A DNA stretch of 64,000 bases from Coniella vitis. Lineage: Eukaryota; Ascomycota; Sordariomycetes; Diaporthales; Schizoparmaceae. The notes below the pieces were generated by a model, which was not told the origin of the DNA, did no database searches, and saw only the letters and a list, made by a program, of their open reading frames with translations. The stretch is taken from the NCBI GenBank assembly GCA_011317545.1, contig WUJK01000015.1, positions 186,001 through 250,000 of the forward strand, given 5' to 3'. Made by a program: the position numbers and the translations under genes. Shown here in pieces: positions 1-11,117 of this stretch (positions are counted from its first letter, which is position 1; every line of letters begins with the position of its first letter).

Positions 1-1473
1 CCAGGTGATAGAGCTGTTTCTTGTCGGCTGGCTTGGGCTGGTCCGCGGGGACGAGCTGCTCAAAGTAATCGAGGTGCTCCATCTTGCCTTGGTGCGCGAG
101 CCGGGCTTGCACGTCTTGCGAGTTCATGCTGATGAGCTGTGGCATGAGGAGCCAGATGGAGGGCGGGACGGTCAAATAAACAAATGGGCTGAGGAGAGCG
201 AATTTGCGCGTGAGTTGTGACATGGCTAGGAAGAAATTCATTTTCAGGGTTGCTTTGAGCAAGACCGAGTCTTTCACTGTTGATACATGGACGTTGAATA
301 AGTGATTCTTCACCCAGAGTATGCATACCTCTCACAAGGGGCGTCTGTCTCGGGGACTTTGAATGCACTTACTGTTTCGTACCTGGCCCAGGTCATTACC
401 ATAAGTCATGTCCGCCGAGAGATCCAACGCCAACCAGTCCGTCCAGCGCTGCATTTCCACCGCCTTGTCCAGCCCCCCCGCCGGTGCCGGTGGTGGTGTC
501 CAAGTTGTTTCGGCACCGCGGCACTGCCCCTTGATCCTTTGCACAAAGAGATCAATGTGTTTCTGGACGGCTCGCTCTTTGGCGCGGAGGTTCCGCATGC
601 TAAAGGCCGGCGCAAGCTTCTTTGCAATTTCGCGGTGCCGCCCCGGGTTGGCCTCGCCCGAGATGCCGCCGTCGCCTGTGTCGAGGGCGTCATAGCCGAC
701 TTGGACGAAGAGCTCGAGGTTTTTCTCTTGGGCGAGGTAAATATCTGAGTTTGGGAGACACTTGGGTTTTAGAATATGTAGGAGGACGCATTTTGCGCGC
801 ATACGGTGAGATTGCGTCGGCAGCGCTGCTTGAAGTGAAGGGTGGAGATGGCGGCACATGGCACGGCGAAACAAAGGATACGTAGTAAAGCTCACCTTTG
901 GCTGCTTGTGGAGTGATGAATACCAGCTCGTTGGGAGCAATACGGACAACGTCGCCTTATGTAGTCAGAAGGTTGGTGAGCTTGTATTCCTTGTGTAGAC
1001 CAGATTGGAGCGCTGAGTATATATACCGTATTGTGCAAGTGCCTTTTCGATTATCCACGGATACCTTCCGGTGAGACTATAGACACGTACTTGAGTTGAG
1101 CATTTTGGCAAACAAGGAATGACACAAATGAATATCTCCTCCAAAGTAAATTGTATCCGGCGACCTGTGAGATATTACGTTCTTACCTAGCATACGCCCA
1201 CCATAGATCTGTCATGGCAGCAAGTTTTGGACCGGGATACTTTGCCAGAGGATGAAAGTAGACATTATAGATGGTTCGTGCCGTATAGTATGCAATGACC
1301 TGTAAGACGAAAATGAGAATCATGAAACTGAGAGTGTAAAAAATGTAAAGGTGTTGCTAATGAGAGCCTGAAGGAGATGGAAACCGACATACAGCTGTGA
1401 TGATGCCAATAACACAGTGAGTGACCGATACCGCATCGCTTATGCGAGCCCAAGTGGAATCTCTCGGCGCCAT
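1..1473 (-). CDS. Cytochrome P450 (CYP65-like), 3' part off the left edge
   Basis: N-terminal part of a microsomal P450 monooxygenase, probably acting on a small lipophilic metabolite. I assembled six exons: 1393..1473, 1187..1299, 1027..1076, 896..955, 373..744 and 276 down to the window edge. Every junction is GT..AG and keeps frame, giving about 317 residues. The start is the ATG at 1473; a hydrophobic anchor (roughly residues 15-35) is followed by the typical NVYFHPLAKYPGPK proline-rich hinge, then LTGRYPWIIEKAL and GDVVRIAPNELVFITP. The exon at 373..744 carries the helix C region (GRHREIAKKLAPAFS) and the last exon has HLDYFEQLVPAD. The order resembles fungal isotrichodermin C-15 hydroxylase-type P450s. 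The heme-binding Cys region and the ERR triad lie outside the window, so activity cannot be judged. The substrate is unknown, and no other secondary-metabolism gene is visible. Confidence 0.85.
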
Positions 1474-2554
1474 GATGTATTACGCATGGGCGTCGCTACC
1501 ATAGAATGTGCTTGGACATCACAAGAACACGGGCTTATTGTTCGGCTCAATCAAGAACCAGAGAAGAGTCGGGTGCTGGAGGGAGAATGCTGCTGTGACT
1601 CGAGAGGACGACTGGTGGATGAGGGAGAGAGCGTGAGAGAACCGCCAACAAGCCGTAGGATCGGTGTGCTTATTTATCATATATGCCACTTATATTAAGG
1701 GGCATATCATCATTCAACGTCCTCCTCCTGTCTCGCGATTGGCAAATCACACGTCCATCTTATTCTTACCTTGAGTATCTCGCATTCAATTCGTTCTCAG
1801 CTAGCAATCCAGATCCGGTGCTGGCGTACGAATCGTCTTTCTTGACCTTAATTCGAGCTATGCTTGAGCAATGCTTGAGCACACACCTGGAAATACTGAA
1901 GAAGCTAACAGCCTATTGTACTATCTGAACCTCTTGTGGATGTTCTATGTTAGATCTATGTTGACGGCGTTCAAAGATGCTGGCAATAGGAAAGTGTTTA
2001 TAGAGAATATATGTAACGAATACGCCAGCAAGAGTCGGCGTGAAAATGAACCCATATACTCCCCATACCACGCGGCTACTCTATATTTCCCACAGGACAG
2101 GATCATAATGCAAACAACTGCTCGCAGTGATTTGCACGAGAAGTCTTTTAACGGCCACTATTGCAATCATTTTTCCCCTATGCAAGTTTCACAAATACAG
2201 ACACTCTTGTTGTTTATCACCCAGGCACTCGCGCAGGATAAATGTCGTGGAAAGAAACATGACTGTGTAGAGTAACTAGTTTATAATCATACCAGGCAGC
2301 ACACTCCACCCACGGATAGAGAGAACATCCACATCGTTTCCAAAAGGTCAAGGGAAAATGATGTCCACTAGAGAGGGAATTTTGGTAAGAGGCTGCAGGT
2401 TGGGACTGGCTGAGCCAGCAGCCGCTCTCGCCGGCACACGCTAGTTTTCATCCTTCGAGCCATGCACCATATACTTGATTTCTACGAACAAGGCATAAAA
2501 AGGAAGGATAAGCATATCGCTTCGTGAGTCTGGGTCGCAAAAAGCACAGAAAAA
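1474..2554. other. Intergenic, P450 promoter side
   Basis: About 1.1 kb between the P450 start and the tRNA. It must hold the P450 promoter. The longest plus-strand open frame (1871..2275, 134 codons) has A/T-ending codons and no recognisable motif, so I do not call a gene. Confidence 0.6.
2551..2554 (-). terminator. Pol III T-run terminator of tRNA-Leu
   Basis: Four T residues (minus strand) directly after the discriminator base, with a second T5 run about 10 bases further on. This is the usual RNA polymerase III stop signal. Confidence 0.75.
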
Positions 2555-2650
2555 TGACAAGAACGAGATTCGAACTCGCGCCCCTTTCGAGACTACGATT
2601 ATCAAGTGGATACCTGAACGTAGCGCCTTAGACCGCTCGGCCATCTTGCC
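2555..2650 (-). tRNA. tRNA-Leu(CAG) with a short intron
   Basis: Read on the minus strand, the 7-bp acceptor stem GGCAAGA pairs with TCTTGTC (one G-T wobble) and leaves discriminator A. The D arm contains GGCCGAGCGGTCTAAGGC, typical of leucine tRNAs. The anticodon stem CTACG/CGTAG encloses TTCAGG plus extra bases, which gives anticodon CAG followed by an intron of about 14 nt after position 37. A long class II variable arm and a T loop with GAGTTCGAATCTC follow. A T4 run (plus-strand AAAA at 2551-2554) follows at once, as expected for an RNA polymerase III terminator. The exact intron ends could shift by one base. Confidence 0.95.
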
Positions 2651-3189
2651 TTTTGATTGGCAGATGTCAAGTATATTTCTATATGAAGACATACTTTTGG
2701 ATCGTCGAAGATTAGGCTCCACAGCCGCTGCCACAGGCTCAAGTCCATTGACCGTGGGTCTCAACATTCGACGTATCGACCTACATTGCGAGCTTAATAC
2801 TGGGAAGAAGTTATTAGACCGCTGTGCTGCGATGTAGATTCGGCGATAGCTTCGCAGTTCATGCTGTTGGGCGGGCCTGTAAATTTGGGGCCAACCGTGC
2901 AGATTAGCAGGCGGCCTAAGCCCCAACGTGCCAGCTACAGCGGCTCACCCAGTGTCAGGCTCTCGGTTATAGGCATAGCTTCAACTGTATAGGGCGTATC
3001 AAATGATGAGAACCGTTTGTCTCTTACAACTCCACCAAATCAGCATAGCAATCTTAGGTCGAATCCAACAGCCATCGTGGCTTCAGCTTCGATATATCTT
3101 CCTTCAGCTGACGAGGACGAAGCCAACGACCAATTCGGCTACATTCCAAGTCAACAGCAGTACAGACAAGCTTTGCGAGCCAGACTTCA
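2651..3189. other. Intergenic, promoter and 5' UTR of the first FPGS gene
   Basis: A 539-bp stretch between the tRNA 5' end and the FPGS start. I see no further gene; short open frames here read through low-information sequence. Confidence 0.55.
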
Positions 3190-4878
3190 ATGTACCGTAG
3201 CCTTGTCTCGGGCCTCACCAAATCCTCATCCATTTTGTCGCCCAAACTCGTTTGCCTCTCATCGTTGAAGCACAACCGGCCCTTTTCACGAGGCTTAGTC
3301 ACCATGTCGTCCTCCTCACCGTACCTCACCCCGAGCTACGACCATGCCCTCCACCTGCTCTCCCTCCTACAGTCCAACAAGACCATCATCAATCTCTTCG
3401 AGGCCTCGCCCAACACCACGGACATCAACGCCTCAGCCATTCCTGAAATGAAGGCATGGCTCTCTCGCGCTGGTTACACCCCCTCCGACCTCGCCAAGCT
3501 CCGCTGCATCCACGTTGCAGGCACCAAGGGCAAGGGCTCCGTGTGTACTTTTATCACGTCGATTCTGCGGCAGTACCCTTCCATCGCCGGCAAGGTAGGC
3601 ACCTACACAAGCCCGCACCTCGTCTCAGTCCGCGAACGCATCTGCCTCGACGGGGCGTCCATTTCACGTGAAAAGTTCGTCACGTACTTTTATGAGCTGT
3701 GGAATCGGCTCTCTGATGCGGCGAGGCGGGACGGTGTTGTGGTGGCGAGTGGGGAGGACGTGGATGGGCTGGGTGTGGATGGTCCCTCGACAAAGCCTTT
3801 CTACTTTCGCTTTTTGACCTTGTTGGCGTTCCATGCCTTTGTGCGGGAGGGTGTCACGTCTGCGGTGATTGAATGTGGTATTGGTGGCGAGTACGACTCG
3901 ACGAATGTGCTGCCGCCGGAAGCTGTCACGGCCTCGGCGGTGACGCAGTTGGGGATTGATCATGTGAATATGCTGGGCGACACCGTGCAAAAGATTGCGT
4001 GGCACAAGGCTGGAATTTTTAAAAAAGGAGCGCCGGCGTATACCCACCAGGTTATCAACCCTGAGGACGGAACTCCGACTGCGCTAGATGTCATGGAAGA
4101 AAGGGCAAAGGAAAGGGAAGCGACTCTGTCCACGATTGACGATGGCCACGTCAAGGAATGGCAGGGTGTGCCTGATGCGACCCTCGAGGGAGACTTTCAA
4201 AAGGGTAATATGCTTCTTGCTACCGCTGTGTCCAGGCGCCATCTACAGGCACTGGGCCACCAATTTGACGCTACGTCCTTTGGCAATGGTGGTGAGTTGT
4301 TACCACAGGACTTTAACCACATCCCAGAACCCGTCATGGTCGGCCTGCGGACAGCCAACATCTTGGGCCGCTGCCAGACGATCGAGCAGGGCCCAATCAC
4401 ATATCACCTTGACGGCGCGCACACCAAAGATAGTTTGACGCAGGTGGGCAAGTGGTTCGCCGGCAAGATCAAACCGGACGACGACGCTCCCACTCGGGTG
4501 CTCATTTTCAACCAACAAGACCGCAACTCGATCCAGCTGCTGCAGACATTATTGGACACGCTGCAGGCTGCGACCGAGACACCCAACCGCAGGATTTTTG
4601 ACCGAGTCATCTGCTCTACGAATGATTACGCTACTGCACCCGTCACACCGGATCTGAGCGTCCAGGAAAAGAACTGTCATGTTGTGAGTCAGTTCTGTTC
4701 AGACACCAAGGCAGAAACGGCGGTAAGCGTGGCAGCGGCGCTTGACGTCGTGAAGGATACCGTTTTGAAAGAGGCACAAAAGATGAGGGATGATGCACAG
4801 GTGCAAGTGCTGATTACGGGGAGCTTCAACCTTGTTGGTCCTGCGCTGAGGTTGCTGGATACTCACAGCGAGATTTAA
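3190..4878 (+). CDS. Folylpolyglutamate synthase, copy 1
   Basis: Adds glutamates in gamma linkage to tetrahydrofolates, keeping them in the cell and making them better substrates for one-carbon enzymes. One uninterrupted 562-codon frame. The ATP-binding P-loop is HVAGTKGKGS (about residues 108-117), followed by YTSPHLVSVRERI (139-151), IECGIGGEYDSTN, the LGIDHVNMLGDTVQKIAWHKAGIFK block, YHLDGAHTKDS, and a C-terminal domain opening with RVLIFNQQ. Length and motif order fit FPGS better than bacterial-type dihydrofolate synthase. The first about 38 residues are Arg/Lys/Ser-rich with no acidic residues, like a mitochondrial presequence, and Met39 (MSSSS) could start a cytosolic form. Its 3' end faces a second FPGS gene 142 bp away. 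Confidence 0.93.
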   Translation: MYRSLVSGLTKSSSILSPKLVCLSSLKHNRPFSRGLVTMSSSSPYLTPSYDHALHLLSLLQSNKTIINLFEASPNTTDINASAIPEMKAWLSRAGYTPSDLAKLRCIHVAGTKGKGSVCTFITSILRQYPSIAGKVGTYTSPHLVSVRERICLDGASISREKFVTYFYELWNRLSDAARRDGVVVASGEDVDGLGVDGPSTKPFYFRFLTLLAFHAFVREGVTSAVIECGIGGEYDSTNVLPPEAVTASAVTQLGIDHVNMLGDTVQKIAWHKAGIFKKGAPAYTHQVINPEDGTPTALDVMEERAKEREATLSTIDDGHVKEWQGVPDATLEGDFQKGNMLLATAVSRRHLQALGHQFDATSFGNGGELLPQDFNHIPEPVMVGLRTANILGRCQTIEQGPITYHLDGAHTKDSLTQVGKWFAGKIKPDDDAPTRVLIFNQQDRNSIQLLQTLLDTLQAATETPNRRIFDRVICSTNDYATAPVTPDLSVQEKNCHVVSQFCSDTKAETAVSVAAALDVVKDTVLKEAQKMRDDAQVQVLITGSFNLVGPALRLLDTHSEI

Positions 4879-5020
4879 TGTGGAAACTTGATCTGCAACA
4901 AATTATATCGTGGGTTGAGCACGTCTCCCTATAGCGTTGCCGCCCAGCTATCTATGCATCGAGCTGAGTCTAAATAGCACGATCCAAAGAGTGTTCTATG
5001 TGATTGCAGTGATACCGGTC

Positions 5021-6991
5021 CTAAAGAGCATCGGCTCCTTCTAATATTCCCAAGGCACCTCCTACTAGATGGAGACTGCCCGTTATGAAGACCTGCACTG
5101 TTTCGCCGTCCTTGGGCGACTTTGTGAGGTCTCTGGCCTTGTTGATTGCCTCCTCAATGCTGGAGGCCACACTGATGTCGGCCTTGTTATCAAGCTCTGC
5201 CCACCGTTCCGCAAAGCGACGCTGTACTGTAAGCTTCTTGATGGCTTCTGGGTCGTATTGGTGGTTCACAAAATCTACCCAGGCGTCAGTTCCGTCCCGT
5301 AAACACTGTGCAAGGCAGACTCCAAGCTCACCTCGTTTGTAACCTGTTTCTGCATATGTAACGTTTGTGCAAAAGGTGACATGGTCAAAGGCAGTGCCGT
5401 CGTCTCGCTGTGCACCGGAATGCAAACCGTCCAGGAAGTCGATGGCTTCCACTCTGCCTTGCTGGTTGAATATCAAGACCCTTGGGCCCGACCTGTGAAT
5501 GATGACAAGATTAGCAGAATATTCCTCCGTGTCACATACCTGGACAAACAGCAAGCGAGAAAGGACCTTACCTCTCTGCACACTCATCCTTAAACCACTT
5601 GGCCGCCACCTTGAGACTATCCGTGGTATGCGCTCCGTCAATATACCACCTCACGGACCCTTCATCCTTGACCTCGCACCGCCCCCGCCACACAACCTGC
5701 TCAATCCCCTCCTTGAACTCCACCGGCAGTCCGTCTTCGCTCCTCTTGAACCCCTCTGGATCAATCCTGTCCAACGCTGCCTCCGCCAACGCGATCGCAA
5801 GACTCACATTGCGCCGCTGGAAGGCCGCATCAGGGCGGACCTGTACACCACTCGCCTCCAACCTCTTATCCACGCCCACAATCGCGAGCTCCACCCCCTT
5901 CTCCGCCGCACGCGCCTTCAGCACTTGCTCTGTACTGGGGAACCCAACCTGTTCGATCGCAAACGCTTTTCCTCCCTCGCGCTTCATGATCCCTGCCTTG
6001 TGCCATGCAATCTTGTCGACCGTGTCGCCGAGGACAAAGACGTGGTCGATGCCCAGGGTGCTGATTCCGGTGCACAGTGGCGCATCCACAATGTTGGTTG
6101 CGTCGAACTCTCCGCCGATGCCCGTTTCGATGATGGCTGCGTCGACGCCTTCGCGGAGAAAGACGTGGAAGGCCAGGAGCGTGAGGTAGCGTGCGTAGAT
6201 GGGCTTGGAGCCTGGCTCGGCATCTTGAGGGAGTATTACCTCACCACAAGAAGAAGAAGGAGGAGGAGAAGACGGTGATGATGTGGAAAGCAGATCAAAG
6301 ACCTCAAAAAAGTACTTTGCAAAGAGGTCCTCGGACAGCGGCGCGCCGTCGAGGCGGATGCGCTCGCGCACGGCAATGAGGTGTGGGCTCGTGAGCAGGC
6401 CGATTTTGGAGGGCTTGCCGCGGGTGCGCTTGTGGCGCGCGAGGATGGAGGCTGTGAAGGCGCAGACACTGCCTTTGCCCTTTGTGCCGGCTACGTGGAT
6501 GACGTTGAGGCGGTTGAGGTCGTCGGGCTGGATTTGGTGGCGAGGGTGGTGGATCAGCGGTCAGCTTGGTTTCTCTCTCGCTTTTGACGGCGAAGGGCAA
6601 GAGGCAAGGGACAGCTCACAGCGTGGCCGAGACGGGCCCAGTAGGCCTTCATTTCTCGGATGCTCGCCTCATCGGGGCGGATGCCTGCTTTGCGGCGGGC
6701 TTCGATGACGGCAAAAGGCGTCTGAAGGGTGTTGAGGACGTCAATTGCATCCTGGAGTCGTTCTTGTCAGTCTTGGAAGCTGGCTTGAGTGGATGCCAAG
6801 ATGTGTATCCTTGCGCCATCCTAGAAGGAAAAAAGCAGGATCTCCAGACTCACTGCATAGGTGCGGGTCGAGGGTGAAGAAGTCATGTTGCGCCGTTGAT
6901 ATGCACGACAGCCTTTTGCACGACTGAAAAAAGGCCGGGAATAAAGTGAAATCGCTACTTTCGGTGAGAGGATGCTCAGTGCATGTCGCAT
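5021..6991 (-). CDS. Folylpolyglutamate synthase, copy 2
   Basis: Second FPGS-family gene, convergent with copy 1. I assembled four exons: 6854..6991, 6620..6751, 5572..6527 and 5021..5492. All junctions are GT..AG and in frame, giving about 565 residues. The P-loop HVAGTKGKGS (about 101-110) is followed by LLTSPHLIAVRERIRLDG, IETGIGGEFDATN, LGIDHVFVLGDTVDKIAWHKAGIMK, YIDGAHTTDSL, VLIFNQQGR and a C-terminal VFITGSLHLVGGAL that mirrors copy 1. The leader is strongly basic and free of acidic residues up to Met36 (MTSSPS), so mitochondrial and cytosolic forms are again plausible. Copy 2 has three introns and copy 1 none, so the duplication is old or one copy lost its introns. Which copy supplies the main activity cannot be told. 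Confidence 0.9.
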
Positions 6992-7523
6992 TGCAGGCCC
7001 ACAGCTGTAAGAGGGGTCTTGCTTGGCTGGCAGGCTGGGGGTGAGAGTGTGAAAAGTCGCCGAGCAGGCTTGACGATAGAGGTGAGGTTTGGTGGTCGGT
7101 ACGCAATTGTAAGTGGTGAGGTGAAGCGACTCGGAACAGCCGCCCCACCACCGCTGATTTGCACCAAAGCCGGAGCGACTCGCGGGCCACCGAAGTCGGG
7201 CAGCGGCACGCGCAAAGCAATGAGTCGTTATCATTAGATGCAAGTTTTGTGTTATTGGTTTCCATCGATGCGGTGAGACGAGAGGCATTGTCTTTTGAAT
7301 TGACCAGGGTTGTTGCCAAGCACATGCTATGGTGTTTCTAAGCTTCCAAGGCCTGGTTTGGCGTCGACATATCGTAGATGCTTACAGAGTGACATTTGCT
7401 CGGTGTTGCATTGGCCACCAGACGCATACTTCAAGAGAGCTATTTTGCTAGATATCTACTTTGCTCCAGCAAGTCGTTCAGCTTAGACCCATAGAACTCC
7501 CTCAGCTATGCCACAGAAATCTC
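6992..7523. other. Intergenic between FPGS copy 2 start and IleRS 3' end
   Basis: A 532-bp stretch that must contain the copy 2 promoter and the IleRS 3' UTR. No gene or clear element recognised. Confidence 0.5.
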
Positions 7524-10500
7524 CTACACCACTGCCTCGCATCTGCCGCAAAGCGAGTCCTCCTTTGGCGCAACATATCGCCAACACCTAGGGCACTTGT
7601 GCGCCTTGGGCGGCAGCACCCATGCTTTGCATTGCACATCACCAGATGCGCCATCAACTCGCGGCACCTCGAACTCGGCCTCGTACTTCCATGCTGCCGT
7701 CTCTGGCAGTGGCTCGTTGATGCTCACCGACGAAACCACAAACAGATTCTCCAGCTCCTCTCCGAATTGCTTCAGCATGTCCACGACCGCCGCGTCAGAT
7801 GTGTTGACTATGATGGAGCTCTGCAGCGACGACCCGAGGACCTTGTCTCTGCGCGCAGTCTCGGTGGCAGATTTGATGCCTGCGTGCACAGCAGCAAGCA
7901 GGGGTATGGCCTGGCGAAGCTTGGATTCCTCGCCTGGAAGTCGGGACGCGTCAATCATGTTGGTCGAGTAGAGCTGCTGGAGAGGATGGGTGGCGCCCTC
8001 CTTGAGCCACTCCGGAGCATGATCCCAGGCCTCTTCGACCAGCATGGGTGTGACAGGCGCAAGCATTTGCATCATGCCCCAAAAGATGGGCTCCAAAACA
8101 CCGCCTCCGTCTCCGCAGTACAATCTGTCCTTCAAAGCTTCAAGGTAGAAAGCTGATAGATCGTTGTTGATCCACCGGTTCAAAGCGGTGAAGCCCTTGT
8201 AGAACTCAAACCTGTCGTAGCTTTTGCTGACCTCTTCCATGGCATCTCGTAGTTGGATGACGGCAATATGGTCCGTAATTGTCAGAGGGGCCGTTCGAGC
8301 GGATTCAAGCATGGAGCCAAGCAGCATTTTGGTGATGGTGCGATATTTGATGAGCGATGTATGGATCGACTTCAAAACAGGCGTGCCAATGACTACATCA
8401 TGGGTATAATCGCTGCTGGCTGCCCACAGTCGAAGAGCATCTGGACCGAGCGCATCATAGTGAGGCCCAGAGCTCGTGGCGCTTTCATCCTTGGGAGCAT
8501 TCCTGTCCTTCTTCTTCTTGACTGGCGGCAATAGTGTGCCTTCCATGACCTCGGTAGGGGTCAGTGTGTTTCCAAGAGACTTGGACATCTTCTTTCCGTC
8601 CTTATCTAGAGTGAATCCGTGTGTGATGAGGCGCTTGAAAGGAGCAAGGCCGAGGCTATGCTCAATGAGGCTGGGCTTGCCAGACGCCCTTTCAGCAGTC
8701 GCCGCAGCAACGCGCGTCAAGAGGCTGGACTGAAACCAGCCACGGTGTTGGTCGGAGCCTTCGAGGTAGACATCGGCTCTGGCGCCACCTTCAAATGTCC
8801 AGCTAGTACCACTGTCGAACCAGACATCCATCGTATCAGTGCCACGTCGGTATTCGGCCTTGCCTTGAAGGGACAGCGGAATCCATGCTGGGTCATCTGG
8901 AGCATCGGACCACCACGCATCGGTGCCCCTTTCGCGAATGACTGAGATGATATGTTTTACGCTTTCTTCCGTCATGATAGACTCGCCATTGTTGTCGTAT
9001 AGGGCTGGGATGGGCACGCCCCAGGCCCGCTGCCGTGAGACGCACCACTCGCTGCGTCCCTTGATGAAACTTTCTAGGCGAGTCTTGCCAGTGGAAGGAA
9101 TAAAGTGGACGTCTTCCAGAGCTTTCAGAGCAGTTTTCTTGATGCCTCCGACGTCCGCAAACCACTGTGCTGTAGCCCGGATCATGATTGGCTTTTTTGT
9201 CCGCCAGTCATGTGGGTATTTATGCTTGTATTTGTGCACATGCAAAACTTGGCTACCCAACAGTTCTAGCACTGTCGCATTGCCTTTACCTTGAGCAAAA
9301 AGGCCTTGTAGACGCTCTGGATTGTGTGGCAGGACGTCTGCCGTGAAATGGCCGCGGTCATCTACCGGCGCAGAAATCTCCAATCCGAGCGTCTTGCAAA
9401 CCTCATAATCGTCGTGACCGTGACCTGGCGCAAGGTGGACGAGGCCAGATCCAGAGTCCGCCGACACAAAGTCTGCATGAATAATGGGCTGCTCAGCAGC
9501 ACCGTCTCCGTGCAGGGGGTTGCGGTACAAGAGATGACGCAACTCAGATCCTTTGCGGGAGGTGATGATGGTTGGCTCGTCTGTCGGTTCGTAACCAAAG
9601 CACTCTTTGCCAAGCTGCGGCAAACACTCCTTGCCCACAATGAAGGCATCTTGGCCATGCTTTACAATGACATATTCCAGCTCGTCGTGCACTGCGATAG
9701 CCTTGTTCGCTGGCAACGTCCAAGGGGTGGTTGTCCAAATGACAGCATAGAGCTTGCCAACCAGATCCTCTCCCACAAGTTCACGCAGTGCTGCATCAGA
9801 CTGGCCCAGTACCGGGAAGCGCACATATGCGGCCGTCGACACATGGTCGTCCTTGTACTCGAGTTCAGCCTCTGCAAGAGCGGTGCCTGACGAAGGAGAC
9901 CAGTAGACGGGCTTGAAGCGCCGGTAGATCAGGCCCCTTTGGACGAGACTCAAAAACAACTCGAGCTGTCTGATCTCAAACTCGGGATCCATGGTTGTCC
10001 ATCGCGCCTCCCAGTCCGACATGACAGCAAAAGACTGGAACTCCTTCATCTGGGACAGGACCGTCTTGCTTGCCAGCTCTCTTGCGGCAGCACGAATCTC
10101 GACTGGCGTCATGGACGTGTTCGCGCTGACGCTCTTGTCCTTATTGTTGGCCGAGCCTGAGGCAGCCTCGAGAGCCTTGAGCTCAATTGGCAAGCCATGG
10201 CAGTCCCAGCCTGGCACGTAGCGGACGCGGTGGCCTTGCTGGACCTTGACACGCAGGATCATGTCCTTGAGGATCTTGTTGAGCGCATGGCCAGCGTGTA
10301 GGGAGCCATTGGCATAAGGTGGGCCATCGTGCAACAGGAATGGCTTGTCGGCAGGCCGATTGGCAGCCTGCCACTCATACAAAGCGGTCGTGCATCGTTG
10401 GAGATAGTGGTCGCGGAGATGTGCCGCTGGTCGTGGTCTGATTGGGACATATGTGGCATTGTCAGTTTCTTTGGCTCCGAAAGAAGAGGAGCAGAGAGCT

Positions 10501-10567
10501 TTGGGAGGCTTGCTTACGGGAAAGAGGCCTTGGGCAGTCTTACAGTCGACTGCCACGACGTCGTCAT
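7524..10567 (-). CDS. ISM1: Isoleucyl-tRNA synthetase, mitochondrial type
   Basis: Class Ia aminoacyl-tRNA synthetase that charges mitochondrial tRNA-Ile. Two exons: 10518..10567 (50 nt) and 7524..10437, joined across an 80-nt GTAAGC..CAG intron, giving 987 residues. The catalytic HIGH-type motif is HAGH at about 64-67 within DGPPYANGSLHAGHALNK; GWDCHGLPIE follows, the KMSKS loop (GKKMSKSLGN) sits near residue 632, and the extreme C-terminus is a CPRCW..CGRC zinc finger as in bacterial-type IleRS. A longer frame opens upstream at 10604 (MPPRKR), but it reads through the intron. Splicing restores STVRLPKASFPPRP, which fits the family, so I chose the ATG at 10567. The N-terminus could still be extended by an unseen exon. 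Mitochondrial location is inferred from the bacterial-type architecture. Confidence 0.92.
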
Positions 10568-11083
10568 GATCCCTTACAGCCCATGTCCTCTTTCGCGGCG
10601 GCATGGAGTTGGATCTGGTCTGAATGCCGTTGAGGGACGCCGCGTCCCAAAATTTCCAGCACGCGCCGTTCCTTTTGCGCCGGGGTTAGGGTTTCTCTGG
10701 CAGAGACTTGATCCTGTAGTGACTTGAAGGGTCTGTGGTTCCCCTGCATAAGAGCAGCAGGCTGTTAATAGTGGTGTGGTAGTGCGTGACACCCACTAAT
10801 ACCATGTAAGCTACCTGCATGCTCACTGGATGTACACCCTGGATAGAGCTTCGACAATAATAAGCTGAGCTTGTACGTTGACAGCACCTTCCTTCTCAGC
10901 TCCATCCTGTGCTTCTTTCCATTTCCGACGTTTGGTGCCGCCGCCGCCTATATCAGCACTCCCGCAACATTGCGAACACGTCCCTCTGCCCTGTTTCCTC
11001 TCTCTTGCTCTCCTTGTCATGGCAGCCAGACCGTCCTGCGCCGCTAGATAGCACTGCACCACCATGGTTTCCGACCAGCCGCC
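10568..11083. promoter_or_regulatory. Shared divergent promoter region (IleRS / EF-hand gene)
   Basis: A 516-bp gap between two genes transcribed away from each other, so it should carry both promoters. I see no clear TATA box. The end near the EF-hand gene holds an upstream ORF (listed separately). Confidence 0.55.
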
Positions 11084-11117
11084 ATGGATTCGACTTCATC
11101 AGCCGCCGCGACGCTGA
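11064..11117 (+). promoter_or_regulatory. Overlapping upstream ORF of the EF-hand gene
   Basis: An ATG in a good context (ACCACCATGG) lies 20 bases before the main ATG and in another frame. It encodes 17 residues and stops at TGA 11115-11117, inside the main coding sequence. If translated, ribosomes would pass the main start, so the uORF should lower translation of the downstream protein. Confidence 0.55.

Noticed and set aside
302..748. 148-codon plus-strand ORF antisense to the P450
   Set aside because: Shadow frame of the P450 exon at 373..744.
10524..10604. IleRS start at MPPRKR (10604)
   Set aside because: This frame requires translating the GTAAGC..CAG intron; the spliced alternative gives family-like sequence.
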